DNA of 64,000 nucleotides from Hydrogenophaga sp. BPS33. GTDB lineage: Bacteria > Pseudomonadota > Gammaproteobacteria > Burkholderiales > Burkholderiaceae_C. Under the pieces are notes generated by a model, which had not been told where the DNA came from, did no database searches, and was given only the letters and a program-made list of their open reading frames with translations. Location: positions 5,881,501-5,945,500 of the forward strand of contig NZ_CP044549.1 in NCBI RefSeq assembly GCF_009859475.1, in the 5' to 3' direction. A program made the translations under genes and the position numbers. This document shows positions 45,966 through 54,152 of this stretch, piece after piece (position 1 is the first letter of the stretch; each line of letters opens with the position of its first letter).

Positions 45966-46671
45966 TCTTGCCCGCGCGGCTGCCAAACACGGCGCGCCCC
46001 ACACGCACCATCGTCGAACCTGCGGCCACAGCCGCCTCCAGGTCGTCGCTCATGCCCATGGACAGGGTGTCGAGCCCGAAGCCCTCGTCGTTCAGGCGAT
46101 CGAACAGCAGGCGCGCCTGGAGGAACAAGTCGCGCTGAGCCTCGAAGCCCTCGACCGGTTCGGGGATGCACATCAGCCCGCGCAACTTCAAACGGGGCAA
46201 CGAAGCAATCGCTTCGGCCAGCGCCAGCAAGGCATTCGGGGCCACCCCGGATTTCGTGAGCCCCCCATCCACATTGACCTGCACGCACACCTGCAAGGGC
46301 GGCATGTCTTCGGGACGTTGCTCGCTCAGGCGTTGCGCGATCTTCAGGCGGTCCACCGATTGCATCCAATCGAAGTGCGCTGCCACCAGCCGGGTCTTGT
46401 TGCTTTGCACAGGGCCGATGCAGTGCCATACCAGAGGCTCGCCCTGCGATGCCGGGAACTCGCGCAACGCGAGGATTTTCTCGACCCCTTCCTGCACATA
46501 GTTCTCACCGAAAGAGCGCTGGCCGGCGGCCTGTGCCTGACGAACGGCGTCAGGTCCGAAGGTCTTGGAAACCGCCAGCAAAGAGACCGCCGACAACTCG
46601 CGCCCGGCCTGCGCGCACGCCCGCGCGATCCGCTCGCGCAGGCCTTGGAGATTGCCTTCAATCGTCGTCAT
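45949..46671 (-). CDS. yggS: YggS/PLPBP pyridoxal phosphate homeostasis protein
   Basis: 240 residues, alanine-racemase-like TIM barrel. PLP-binding K36 (LLAVSKTFG), FGENYVQEG, WHCIGPVQSNKTR, QVNVDGGLTKSG, LMCIPEP and LSMGMSDDLEAAV. Binds PLP without known catalysis. Divergent from pilT with a 39-bp spacer, the arrangement seen in many proteobacteria. Confidence 0.95.
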   Translation of the reverse strand: MTTIEGNLQGLRERIARACAQAGRELSAVSLLAVSKTFGPDAVRQAQAAGQRSFGENYVQEGVEKILALREFPASQGEPLVWHCIGPVQSNKTRLVAAHFDWMQSVDRLKIAQRLSEQRPEDMPPLQVCVQVNVDGGLTKSGVAPNALLALAEAIASLPRLKLRGLMCIPEPVEGFEAQRDLFLQARLLFDRLNDEGFGLDTLSMGMSDDLEAAVAAGSTMVRVGRAVFGSRAGKITSPV

Positions 46672-46710
46672 AATCTGCCGTCATACCTCAACACCGCACG
46701 GGACCCCGGG

Positions 46711-47754
46711 ATGGATATCACCCAACTGCTGGCCTTCAGCGTCAAGAACAAAGCATCGGATCTTCACCTCTCGGCCGGCCTGCCACCCATGATACGGGTG
46801 CATGGCGACGTGCGACGCATCAACGTCGAACCGCTGGACCACAAGATGGTCCACGGCATGGTGTACGACATCATGAACGACAGCCAACGCAAGCACTACG
46901 AGGAGTTCCTGGAGTGCGATTTCTCATTCGAAATCGAAGGCCTGTCGCGTTTTCGCGTCAACGCGTTCAACCACAACCGGGGCGCGGGTGCGGTGTTTCG
47001 CACGATTCCCAGCAAGATCCTCACGCTCGAGCAGCTCAACGCGCCCAAGATCTTCGGCGACCTCGCCTTGCGTCCGCGCGGGCTGGTGCTGGTGACCGGT
47101 CCCACCGGTTCGGGCAAGTCCACCACGCTCGCCGGCATGGTCAACCACCTCAACGAAACCGAATATGGCCACATCCTCACGGTCGAAGATCCGGTCGAGT
47201 TCGTGCACGAGTCCAAGAAGTGCCTGGTGAACCAGCGTGAGGTGGGGCCACACACCCTGAGCTTCGCCAACGCGCTGCGCTCCGCGCTGCGCGAAGACCC
47301 GGACGCCATCCTCGTGGGCGAAATGCGAGACCTGGAAACCATTCGCCTGGCCATGACGGCAGCCGAAACGGGCCACCTGGTGTTCGGCACGCTCCACACC
47401 TCGAGCGCGGCCAAGACGATCGACCGGATCATCGACGTGTTCCCTGCCGAAGAGAAAGATATGGTGCGCGCGATGTTGTCCGAATCGTTGGTCGCGGTCA
47501 TCTCGCAGACCTTGTGCAAGACCAAGGACGGCGCGGGCCGCGTGGCCGCGCACGAGATCATGCTGGGCACCAGCGCCATCCGCAACCTGATCCGCGAAGC
47601 CAAGGTGGCGCAGATGTACTCGACCATCCAGACCAGCAACAACGTGGGCATGCAGACGCTGGACCAGAACCTCTCCGAACTGGTGAAGCGCAATGTGATC
47701 AGCCCCGCGGAAGCGCGCGGCAAGGCCAAGATCCCCGAAAACTTTCCCGGTTGA
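46711..47754 (+). CDS. pilT: Type IV pilus retraction ATPase PilT
   Basis: 347 residues. N-terminal PAS-like part (1-100, SVKNKASDLHLSAGLPPMIR) and RecA-like ATPase: Walker A GPTGSGKSTT (about 130-139), Asp box LTVEDPVEFVH, Walker B GEMRDLETIRLA and His box GHLVFGTLHTSSA; C-terminal AIRNLIREAKVAQ. Depolymerises pili for twitching motility and DNA uptake. ATG 46711 starts directly with the conserved MDITQLLAFS. Confidence 0.98.
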   Translation: MDITQLLAFSVKNKASDLHLSAGLPPMIRVHGDVRRINVEPLDHKMVHGMVYDIMNDSQRKHYEEFLECDFSFEIEGLSRFRVNAFNHNRGAGAVFRTIPSKILTLEQLNAPKIFGDLALRPRGLVLVTGPTGSGKSTTLAGMVNHLNETEYGHILTVEDPVEFVHESKKCLVNQREVGPHTLSFANALRSALREDPDAILVGEMRDLETIRLAMTAAETGHLVFGTLHTSSAAKTIDRIIDVFPAEEKDMVRAMLSESLVAVISQTLCKTKDGAGRVAAHEIMLGTSAIRNLIREAKVAQMYSTIQTSNNVGMQTLDQNLSELVKRNVISPAEARGKAKIPENFPG

Positions 47755-47759
47755 CATGA

Positions 47760-47850
47760 CCACCCCCACGCTCCACCGCTGCGCGGGTCGCTGCCCCCCG
47801 AGAGGGCTGGCCTTGCTGGGGGCGGCCCTGCGCGGCGGCCTTTGCACCTG
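47760..47850. repeat. REP-like GC-rich intergenic element (1)
   Basis: Between pilT and pilU. Very GC-rich with short complementary C and G runs (CTGCCCCCCGAG then GGGCTGG) and gcggcc/ggccgc-type symmetry near its right end. Similar in composition and layout to the two elements at 49005 and 50019, though a looser match. Confidence 0.5.
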
Positions 47851-47867
47851 ATCACAAGGACACCTCC

Positions 47868-49004
47868 ATGGAACGCGACCAGGCCTCGAAATTCATCAAC
47901 GACCTGCTGCGCCTCATGCTCAGCCGGGGGGGCAGCGACCTGTTCCTCACGGCCGAGTTCCCCCCCGCGATCAAGGTCGACGGCGCGGTGGTCAAAGTCT
48001 CGCCGCAACCGCTGAATGCCACGCACACCCTGGCCCTCGCGCGTTCGATCATGAACGACAAGCAGGCCGCCGAGTTCGAGCGCACCAAGGAATGCAACTT
48101 CGCGATCGCACCGCCCGCCATCGGCCGCTTCCGCGTGAGCGCCTTCGTGCAGCAGGGCAAGGTGGGCATGGTGCTGCGCACGATTCCCGCCGTGCTGCCG
48201 TCCATCGACAAGCTCGGCCTGCCCCAGGTGCTCAAGGACGTGGTGTTGTCCAAGCGCGGGCTGTGCATCCTGGTGGGGGCCACGGGGTCGGGCAAATCGA
48301 CCTCGCTCGCGGCCATGGTGGATTGGCGCAACGAGCACACGCAGGGGCACATCATCACCATCGAAGACCCGGTGGAGTTCGTGCACCCGCACAAGAACTG
48401 CGTGGTGACGCAGCGCGAGGTGGGCCTGGACACGGACAGCTGGGACGCCGCACTGAAGAACACCCTGCGCCAGGCGCCCGACGTGATTCTCATGGGCGAG
48501 ATCCGCGACCGCGAAACCATGGAACATGCGATCCAGTTTTCGGAAACCGGCCACCTCTGCCTGGCCACCTTGCATGCCAACAGCGCCAACCAGGCCCTGG
48601 ACCGCATCATCAACTTCTTCCCTGAAGAGCGCCGCTCCCAGTTGCTGATGGACCTGTCGCTGAACCTGCGCGCCCTGATCTCGCAACGCCTGGTACCGCG
48701 CCAGGACGCGAAAGGCCGGCATGCCGCCGTCGAGATCATGCTCAACTCACCCCTGATTTCCGACCTCATCTTCAAGGGCGAGGTCGCCGAGATCAAGGAG
48801 ATCATGAAGAAGAGCACCCAGATGGGCATGCAGACCTTCGACCAGGCGCTGTTCAATGCCTTCGAGTCCAACATCATTTCGCTGGAAGATGCCCTGCGCA
48901 ATGCGGACTCGCTCAACGACCTGCGCCTGCAGATCAAGCTCAACAGCCAACGTGCCAAGTCGCAGGACCTGGCGGCGGGCACCGAGCACCTCACGATCAT
49001 TTGA
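47868..49004 (+). CDS. pilU: Type IV pilus ATPase PilU
   Basis: 378 residues, PilT paralogue: LRLMLSRGGSDLFLTAEFPP, Walker A GATGSGKSTS (about 140), IEDPVEFVHPHKN, GEIRDRETMEHAI, GHLCLATLHANSANQ. Retraction accessory working with PilT; family PilU has a longer C-terminus, seen here (about 340-378). Separated from pilT by 113 bp holding a REP-like element; start has AAGGAC before it. Confidence 0.97.
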   Translation: MERDQASKFINDLLRLMLSRGGSDLFLTAEFPPAIKVDGAVVKVSPQPLNATHTLALARSIMNDKQAAEFERTKECNFAIAPPAIGRFRVSAFVQQGKVGMVLRTIPAVLPSIDKLGLPQVLKDVVLSKRGLCILVGATGSGKSTSLAAMVDWRNEHTQGHIITIEDPVEFVHPHKNCVVTQREVGLDTDSWDAALKNTLRQAPDVILMGEIRDRETMEHAIQFSETGHLCLATLHANSANQALDRIINFFPEERRSQLLMDLSLNLRALISQRLVPRQDAKGRHAAVEIMLNSPLISDLIFKGEVAEIKEIMKKSTQMGMQTFDQALFNAFESNIISLEDALRNADSLNDLRLQIKLNSQRAKSQDLAAGTEHLTII

Positions 49005-49085
49005 CCCACCCCTGCGCCGCGCCTGCGGCGCGTCACCCCCTCAAGGGGGCAATGCGTGCGGCCCGGCAAAGCCGGTTCCGCCGCA
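49005..49085. repeat. REP-like GC-rich intergenic element (2)
   Basis: Two hairpins in tandem: CCCCCT-CA-AGGGGG (49036-49049) and CCGGC-AAA-GCCGG (49063-49075), preceded by a gcgccgc/gcggcgc block. Same two-hairpin order as the element at 50019. Confidence 0.7.
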
Positions 49086-49115
49086 TTTCTGGAACTTCAC
49101 ACGGGAGACCTTTCC

Positions 49116-50018
49116 ATGAACGGCATTGCGCAACGCACCTACGAATCCACGCCCCCGCGCCGCGTGGCGTTTATCGGCCTTGGGGTCATGGGTTATCCCA
49201 TGGCAGGTCACCTGGCGCGCGCCGGGCATTCGGTGACGGTCTACAACCGCTCCGCTGGCAAGGCCGTGGCATGGTCGGCTGCGTTTGGCGGCGCCCACAA
49301 GCCCACGCCGCGCGAGGCGGCGCAGGGTGCCGACATCGTGTTCGCCTGCGTGGGCAACGACGACGACCTGCGGGCCGTCACCCTCGGCGCCAACGGCGCC
49401 TTCGCCGGCATGGCGCCCGGTGCGATCTTCGTGGACCACACCACCGCGTCGGCCGACGTGGCGCGCGAGCTCTACGCGGCGGCCAAGGCCTTGGGCCTGT
49501 CGTTCATCGACGCGCCGGTCTCCGGCGGCCAGGCGGGTGCCCAGAACGGGGCGCTCACGGTCATGTGTGGCGGCGATGCAGGTGCGTTCGACACGGTTGC
49601 GCCAGTGGCCACTGCGTTCTCGCGCGCCTTCACTCGCATGGGCGAGAGCGGCGCGGGGCAGCTCACCAAGATGGTCAACCAGGTCTGCATCGCCGGCCTG
49701 GTGCAGGGCCTGTCCGAGGCCATCGCCTTCGGCCAGAAAGCGGGGCTGGACATGCACCAGGTGCTCGACGTGATCGGCAAGGGCGCGGCGCAGAGCTGGC
49801 AACTCGACAACCGCGGCAAGACCATGGTGGCCGACCAATTCGACTTCGGCTTCGCCGTGGCCTGGATGCGCAAGGACCTCGGCCTGGTGCTCCACGAGGC
49901 CAAGCGCAATGGCGCGCGCCTGCCCGTGACGGCGCTGGTGGACCAGTTCTATGCCGACGTGCAGGCCATGGGCGGGCAGCGCATGGACACGTCCAGCCTC
50001 ATCAAAAGGTTGAGGTAG
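49116..50018 (+). CDS. 3-hydroxyisobutyrate dehydrogenase-family reductase
   Basis: 300 residues. Rossmann motif VAFIGLGVMGYPMAGHLARA (about 16-35), FVDHTTASADVA, substrate-site VSGGQAGAQNGALTVMCGG (about 134-152) and catalytic Lys in GQLTKMVNQVC. NAD(P)+-dependent oxidation of a beta-hydroxyacid, or succinate/glyoxylate semialdehyde reduction. Start set by GGGAGA nine bases before ATG 49116. Sits downstream of pilU behind a REP-like element, so linkage to pili is probably accidental. Confidence 0.92.
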   Translation: MNGIAQRTYESTPPRRVAFIGLGVMGYPMAGHLARAGHSVTVYNRSAGKAVAWSAAFGGAHKPTPREAAQGADIVFACVGNDDDLRAVTLGANGAFAGMAPGAIFVDHTTASADVARELYAAAKALGLSFIDAPVSGGQAGAQNGALTVMCGGDAGAFDTVAPVATAFSRAFTRMGESGAGQLTKMVNQVCIAGLVQGLSEAIAFGQKAGLDMHQVLDVIGKGAAQSWQLDNRGKTMVADQFDFGFAVAWMRKDLGLVLHEAKRNGARLPVTALVDQFYADVQAMGGQRMDTSSLIKRLR

Positions 50019-50095
50019 CCTCCCCCCGCGCCGCCGTCGGCGTCACCCCCCAGGGGGCAACACCTGGGACCGGCGGAGCCGGATCCTCGGTCTTC
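50019..50095. repeat. REP-like GC-rich intergenic element (3)
   Basis: CCCCC-CA-GGGGG (50046-50057) then CCGGC-GGA-GCCGG (50070-50082), with the flanking words cgtcacc and gggggcaa shared with element 2. Lies between the convergent HIBADH-type and BON-lipoprotein genes. Confidence 0.7.
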
Positions 50096-50136
50096 CTGGA
50101 TGGGGCACGCGCTCCGGAGAGAGAGCTGGTGTGTCT

Positions 50137-50799
50137 TTACTTTTTCGAGCTTTCCGGCGGTGGCTGCACGTGCGCGTTCAGGTTGGCCAACTCCTGCTCG
50201 CTGATGATTTCCAGCACGCGCACGACGCGCCCCACGCCTTGCGTATTGCGCGCGATGTCGGTGGCGCGGTCGGCTTCGCGCTGAGTCACGCGGCCCATCA
50301 GGTACACCGTGCCACGCTCGGTCACCACCTTGAAAGCACTGGCGGAGAGGTCCTTGGCGTCGACCAGCGAGGCTTTCAGGCGGCCGGTGATCAGGGTGTC
50401 GGTCGCCCGCTCCTTGAACGAGGGGCTGCTGGTCACTTCCAGCTCGTTGACGACCTCGCGCACGTTCTCCACGCCCGTCACCAGTTGCGTGATCTGCGTC
50501 TTGACGGCGTCGCTCGCCGCCTCACCGGTGATCAGCACGCGGCGGTTGTAGCTGTTGATCGAGTAGCGCGCCTTGCTGTCGCCCAGCGCGTCTTTCAGGC
50601 GGTTGGAGGAGCGCAGCTCGATGCCCTGGTCTTCCAGTTGGGCACCCGATGTGCGGCGGTCCACTGCCACGATCGCGCCGACCGCGGCCCCACCCAGCAT
50701 GAGGGGCGCGCAGGCGCTCAAGGTCGCGCCCAGGGCAGCCACCGCCAAGGCGGTGACAGCGATGCGTCGTGAGGAAGTGTTCATCTTCTGTGGGCTCAT
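50137..50799 (-). CDS. dolP: Dual-BON-domain lipoprotein (DolP/YraP-like)
   Basis: 220 residues. Signal with lipobox LSAC about 30 residues in, then two BON domains (about 60-130: KDALGDSKARYSINSYNRRV; and 135-205: LITGRLKASLVDAKDLSASA, VYLMGRVTQREADRA). Outer-membrane lipoprotein that supports envelope integrity in enteric bacteria. Start 50799 has GGAG eight bases upstream and overlaps the diaA stop as ATGA; ATG 50784 is an alternative. Gene order diaA-dolP matches E. coli. Confidence 0.88.
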   Translation of the reverse strand: MSPQKMNTSSRRIAVTALAVAALGATLSACAPLMLGGAAVGAIVAVDRRTSGAQLEDQGIELRSSNRLKDALGDSKARYSINSYNRRVLITGEAASDAVKTQITQLVTGVENVREVVNELEVTSSPSFKERATDTLITGRLKASLVDAKDLSASAFKVVTERGTVYLMGRVTQREADRATDIARNTQGVGRVVRVLEIISEQELANLNAHVQPPPESSKK

Positions 50800-51416
50800 G
50801 AAGCGTTCTCCATAGTGATGTGGGTTTCGTCGGGCAGGCCCAGCAACTGGGCATCCACACCGTCGCAAATACAGTGCAGCACGAGGTGGTGCACTTCGAG
50901 GATGCGGGCCGGCAATTCGTGCGGCACGCACAGGTGCACGTCGGTATCGCGCAGCAATTGGCTCAGGCGGCCACCGCGCGCACCGGTGAGCGCCACCACG
51001 ATCATGTCGCGCTCGTGCGCGGCTTCGACGGCGGCCACCACGTTGGCGGAGTTGCCGGTGGTGGAGAGCGCCAGCAGCACGTCACCGCTCTGGCCCAGCG
51101 CGCGCACCTGGCGCGCAAACACCGCGCGCCCGTCGAAGTCGGTGGCGATGCCCGTGAGCACCGCGGCATCGGCCGCCAAGGACAAGGCGGCCAACTCGGG
51201 GCGCTCGCGTTCGTAGCGGCCCATGAAGCTGGCCGCGAAGTGTTGTGCGGCCGAGGCCGATGCACCGTTGCCACACGCGAGCACCTTGCCGCCACCGGTG
51301 ACGCTGGCCAGCACCGCCGAAATGGCGGACTCGACCAGGGGCGCCAGAGACTGCGCGCATTGGTATTTCAGGTCGGCGCTGTCGATGAACTGTTGCTGGA
51401 TGCGTTGCAGAAGCAT
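50796..51416 (-). CDS. diaA: SIS-domain protein, DiaA/GmhA type
   Basis: 206 residues, single SIS domain: VLACGNGASASAAQHFAAS (about 45-63), LSTTGNSANVVAAVEAA, ILEVHHLVLHCICDGVD. Sedoheptulose-7-phosphate isomerase (GmhA) and the DnaA-binding initiator factor DiaA share this fold. The order yraN-SIS-dolP favours DiaA. Function in replication is inferred from synteny. Confidence 0.85.
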   Translation of the reverse strand: MLLQRIQQQFIDSADLKYQCAQSLAPLVESAISAVLASVTGGGKVLACGNGASASAAQHFAASFMGRYERERPELAALSLAADAAVLTGIATDFDGRAVFARQVRALGQSGDVLLALSTTGNSANVVAAVEAAHERDMIVVALTGARGGRLSQLLRDTDVHLCVPHELPARILEVHHLVLHCICDGVDAQLLGLPDETHITMENAS

Positions 51417-51443
51417 GTCGCGATCATAGCGGTGGGGGGTGTA

Positions 51444-51878
51444 TCAAAATGCGGCGGATGCATCAAACGCGGCTCGGATCCATTCGAGTTTCGGTGGTGC
51501 CGCAGGGGCAAGCGGCGTTCCTTCCAGCAGCACCACGTCGAAGCGGCATGGAGGTTCTGAGCCCAGTCGCAGCAAAAAGTGCCGCGCGGCGAACACGATG
51601 CGCCGCTGCTTCACGCCGGTGATGCTGGCGCCCGCGCCGCCCTGGCGCTGGCTCGCACGGTGGCGCACCTCGACAAAGACCAGGGTGCCGTCGCGCTCGC
51701 GCATAATCAAATCGACTTCGCCGCCACCCCGGCCCGGGGTCTTGAAGTTGCGCTGCACCAGCTTCAGGCCGTGCTGCTGCAGGTGCGACAAGGCCAAGGC
51801 CTCTGCGACGTCACCCCGGCATTTCGTGGTCTGTGCACCGGCTGGGTCCGGCCTCTCCTGTTTTCTGGAACCCCACAT
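51444..51878 (-). CDS. yraN: YraN/UPF0102 nuclease-like protein
   Basis: 144 residues. UPF0102 endonuclease-like fold: RGDVAEALALSHLQQHGLKL (about 20-39), then NFKTPGRGGGEVDLIMRERD and VFVEVRHRASQ, holding the PD-(D/E)xK-like Glu-Asp-Glu-xK-equivalent residues (here ExR). ATG 51878 chosen; 51896 is possible. Its 5' end overlaps the 5' end of rsmI on the other strand. Confidence 0.87.
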   Translation of the reverse strand: MWGSRKQERPDPAGAQTTKCRGDVAEALALSHLQQHGLKLVQRNFKTPGRGGGEVDLIMRERDGTLVFVEVRHRASQRQGGAGASITGVKQRRIVFAARHFLLRLGSEPPCRFDVVLLEGTPLAPAAPPKLEWIRAAFDASAAF

Positions 51879-52798
51879 TGTCTGCAAGCTCTCCATCCCT
51901 GTTGTCCGCGGCCCGCGACGCGGCGGGACACCAGCATTATCCGCAGGGCGCGTTGTACATGGTGGCCACACCGATCGGCAATCTGGCCGACATCGGGCTG
52001 CGCGCGCTGCAGGTGCTGTCGCTGGCCGACACCGTGGCCTGCGAAGACACGCGCCACACCGCCGCGCTGCTGCAGGGCTATGGCCTGCACAAGCCGCTGC
52101 TGGCGCTGCACGAACACAACGAGGCCGAAGCCGCGCAGGCCGTGGTGCAGCGTCTGCAGGAAGGCCAGCGCGTGGCCTACGTGAGCGATGCGGGCACCCC
52201 TGGCGTGAGCGATCCGGGCGCGCGTCTGGTGGCAGCCGTGAACGCGGCTGGCCTGCGCAGCGTGCCGATTCCGGGTGCGAGCAGCATCACCGCCTTGCTC
52301 AGCGTGACCGGCCACGTCGGCTGGAACGGTCATTTCGTGTTCACGGGTTTTCTATCGCCCAAAGCCACCGAGCGCCAGCGCGAGGTGCAGCGGATCGGCG
52401 GCGATGGGCGCGCCTGCGTGCTGCTGGAAGCGCCGCACCGGATCGAGGCGCTGGCCAAGGACCTGGCCGTGCTGGGCGCGCGGCCCGTGACCGTGGGTCG
52501 CGAGCTGACCAAACAATTTGAGGAGATCGCGCAGATGCCGGCGCAAGACGTACCCGCGTGGCTGCAGGCCAGCGAGCACCGGCGGCGTGGCGAATTCGTG
52601 TTGGTGGTGCATCCGCAGGCGGCCGATGCGGACAACGCCGATGCCATCGACACGAACAGCTTGCGCACGCTGGATCTGCTGTTGGCCGAGCTGCCGCTGA
52701 AAACCGCCGTGCGCCTGTGCGCGGAGATCACGGGCCAGCCCCGCAATGCCTTGTACGACGCGGCATTGGCTCGGCGCGACGCAAACCAGGAAGGTTAG
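51833..52798 (+). CDS. rsmI: 16S rRNA (cytidine-1402-2'-O)-methyltransferase
   Basis: Up to 321 residues. Tetrapyrrole-methylase fold: LYMVATPIGNLADIGLRALQ, CEDTRHTAALLQGYG, YVSDAGTPGVSDPG, PIPGASSITALLSVTG, FVFTGFLSPK. Methylates C1402 with RsmH. The N-terminus is uncertain: GTG 51833, in-frame TTG 51878 or ATG 51959 are possible, none with a good ribosome site. Comparison of conserved text favours a start at 51833 or 51878. Confidence 0.95.
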   Translation: MHRLGPASPVFWNPTLSASSPSLLSAARDAAGHQHYPQGALYMVATPIGNLADIGLRALQVLSLADTVACEDTRHTAALLQGYGLHKPLLALHEHNEAEAAQAVVQRLQEGQRVAYVSDAGTPGVSDPGARLVAAVNAAGLRSVPIPGASSITALLSVTGHVGWNGHFVFTGFLSPKATERQREVQRIGGDGRACVLLEAPHRIEALAKDLAVLGARPVTVGRELTKQFEEIAQMPAQDVPAWLQASEHRRRGEFVLVVHPQAADADNADAIDTNSLRTLDLLLAELPLKTAVRLCAEITGQPRNALYDAALARRDANQEG

Positions 52799-53151
52799 CG
52801 CGCTACGCGCGCCATGGTGTCCGGCCCGGAGCGCGGCGCCCTGTCGGCGGGCTTCGGATCGGGCACCTCGGTGGCCTGCACATCTACTACATCGCCCATG
52901 GGCCGGCGGCCCATGCCTGCCCCCGTGGGCCAGGCGCCCTGCGAATACCGCTTCGACGACTCGCGAAAGCGGGTAAACAGCACGGCCGGGGCCGGCTTGC
53001 GGCCGGTCAGCAAGGACCAGATCGACACGCCGAGCACGACCACCAGCGTGGCCAGCAGCAGGCTGAGCAGAAACACCAGACCGGCCAGGCCCAAGGCCAG
53101 TTTGAGCACGCCACGCAGCACGCGGCCGAAGAAATCGAAGAGTTCGTTCAT
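52795..53151 (-). CDS. Small membrane protein of 118 residues
   Basis: Starts MNELFDFFGRVLRGVLKLAL, with one long or two short hydrophobic segments at about 12-50 (LAGLVFLLSLLLATLVVVLG), then a polar Pro/Gly/Asp-rich C-terminal tail. No family recognised. Start 53151 is supported by AGGAGG eleven bases upstream. Tail overlaps the end of rsmI by 4 bp. Confidence 0.7.
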   Translation of the reverse strand: MNELFDFFGRVLRGVLKLALGLAGLVFLLSLLLATLVVVLGVSIWSLLTGRKPAPAVLFTRFRESSKRYSQGAWPTGAGMGRRPMGDVVDVQATEVPDPKPADRAPRSGPDTMARVAR

Positions 53152-53501
53152 GGAAGAGAGAGCCTCCTGGCCTCGTGGAGTTCCGGAACTGGCGCGCGCA
53201 CCAGAAGGGTTGCCCCGTGAGAGACAAACAGTTGAAAGATGTGGGCATTTTCGCCGCTTGCAAGCCCAGTGGGCCATCACAGTCGATTTGGGAGCGAAGG
53301 CCGTGTCAACGGCGTGCGGGGCAAGGCGCAAAGCGCAGCAATAGCCATTGCTATTGCGAGCATTTGCAACGCCGCCCTGTGCGTCGTTGGCGCGGCAGGC
53401 GCTTCCGAATTGGCTGTGATGGCCCACTATTACGCGCAACAGATCGGCTGATATGCTGCCGCGTAGCGGCGAGCGCCCGCCCGTCACACCCGCCAAGCCC
53501 C
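53152..53501. other. Intergenic region with a large palindrome
   Basis: 350 bp between two divergent genes without a convincing coding frame. Its centre is the imperfect palindrome described separately. I looked for the RNase P RNA core (often near rsmI in this order) and did not see it. Confidence 0.6.
53268..53428. repeat. Imperfect palindrome of about 160 bp
   Basis: Outer arms GTGGGCCATCACAG (53269-53282) and CTGTGATGGCCCAC (53414-53427) are perfect 14-bp complements. The centre is GCAATAG-CCATTG-CTATTGC (53338-53357). Between them the two halves match at roughly 7 positions in 10. It could fold into a long hairpin as RNA or extruded DNA. No transposase is inside. A MITE-like element, a structured RNA or a repetitive palindrome are all possible. 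Confidence 0.8.
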
Positions 53502-54089
53502 ATGAAACCGATTTACCAGACCTTTTTTCGCGGCCTGATCACCTTCCTGCCCGTGGCGCTGACGGTCTATGTGCTGTACCTGTTCATCGTCTGGGTGGAG
53601 ACCATCGCCATGTGGGCCATCCGGCCGCTGGTCGGAGATTTCTACCTGCCCGGCCTGGGCATCCTGGTCGGCGCGGCCCTGATCTTCGGCCTGGGCGTCC
53701 TGGTGTCGCTGCCGGTGATGGCGCGCATGTTGTCCTGGGTGGAGCTGCCGTTCAACAACCTGCCGGTGGTCAAGAGCATCTATTCGTCGCTCAAGAGTTT
53801 TGCCGACTACTTCGCGCCCAGCAAGTCGGGTGAGCAACCTCAACAGGTGGTGATGCTGAAGATGCCCGACAACGAGATGACCATCGTCGGCCTCGTGACG
53901 CGCCAGAACATGCGCGGCTTGCCGCCCGGCCTGGCCGAGCTGGACCATGTGGGGGTGTATCTGCCCATGGGCTACATGATCGGTGGGTATACCGTGTTCG
54001 TACCGCGCAGCTGGGTCACGCCGATCGACATGACCGTGGAAGAGGCCATGCGCTCGTCGCTGCTGGCGTGGATGGCGAGCAAGAAGTAG
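53502..54089 (+). CDS. DUF502 family membrane protein
   Basis: 195 residues. Two membrane segments (about 7-32, FRGLITFLPVALTVYVLYLF; and 48-75, LPGLGILVGAALIFGLGVLV) and a soluble C-terminal domain with PVVKSIYSSLKSFADYF, GLVTRQNMRGL and GGYTVFVPRSWVTPIDMTVE. Typical length and motifs of DUF502. Function unknown. Confidence 0.92.
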   Translation: MKPIYQTFFRGLITFLPVALTVYVLYLFIVWVETIAMWAIRPLVGDFYLPGLGILVGAALIFGLGVLVSLPVMARMLSWVELPFNNLPVVKSIYSSLKSFADYFAPSKSGEQPQQVVMLKMPDNEMTIVGLVTRQNMRGLPPGLAELDHVGVYLPMGYMIGGYTVFVPRSWVTPIDMTVEEAMRSSLLAWMASKK

Positions 54090-54152
54090 CTCTCGAAGGA
54101 ACTTGCTGTGAGACTTCCCTTCCAACCCTCCGTGCTGTCACACGGAGGCATC

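Noticed and set aside
46896..48722. Minus-strand frame of 608 codons opposite pilT/pilU
   Set aside because: Spans two genes and the REP-like element between them; no plausible product.
53152..53501. RNase P RNA or another known structural RNA near rsmI
   Set aside because: The conserved core words of rnpB are absent; the palindrome does not match any RNA family I recognise.
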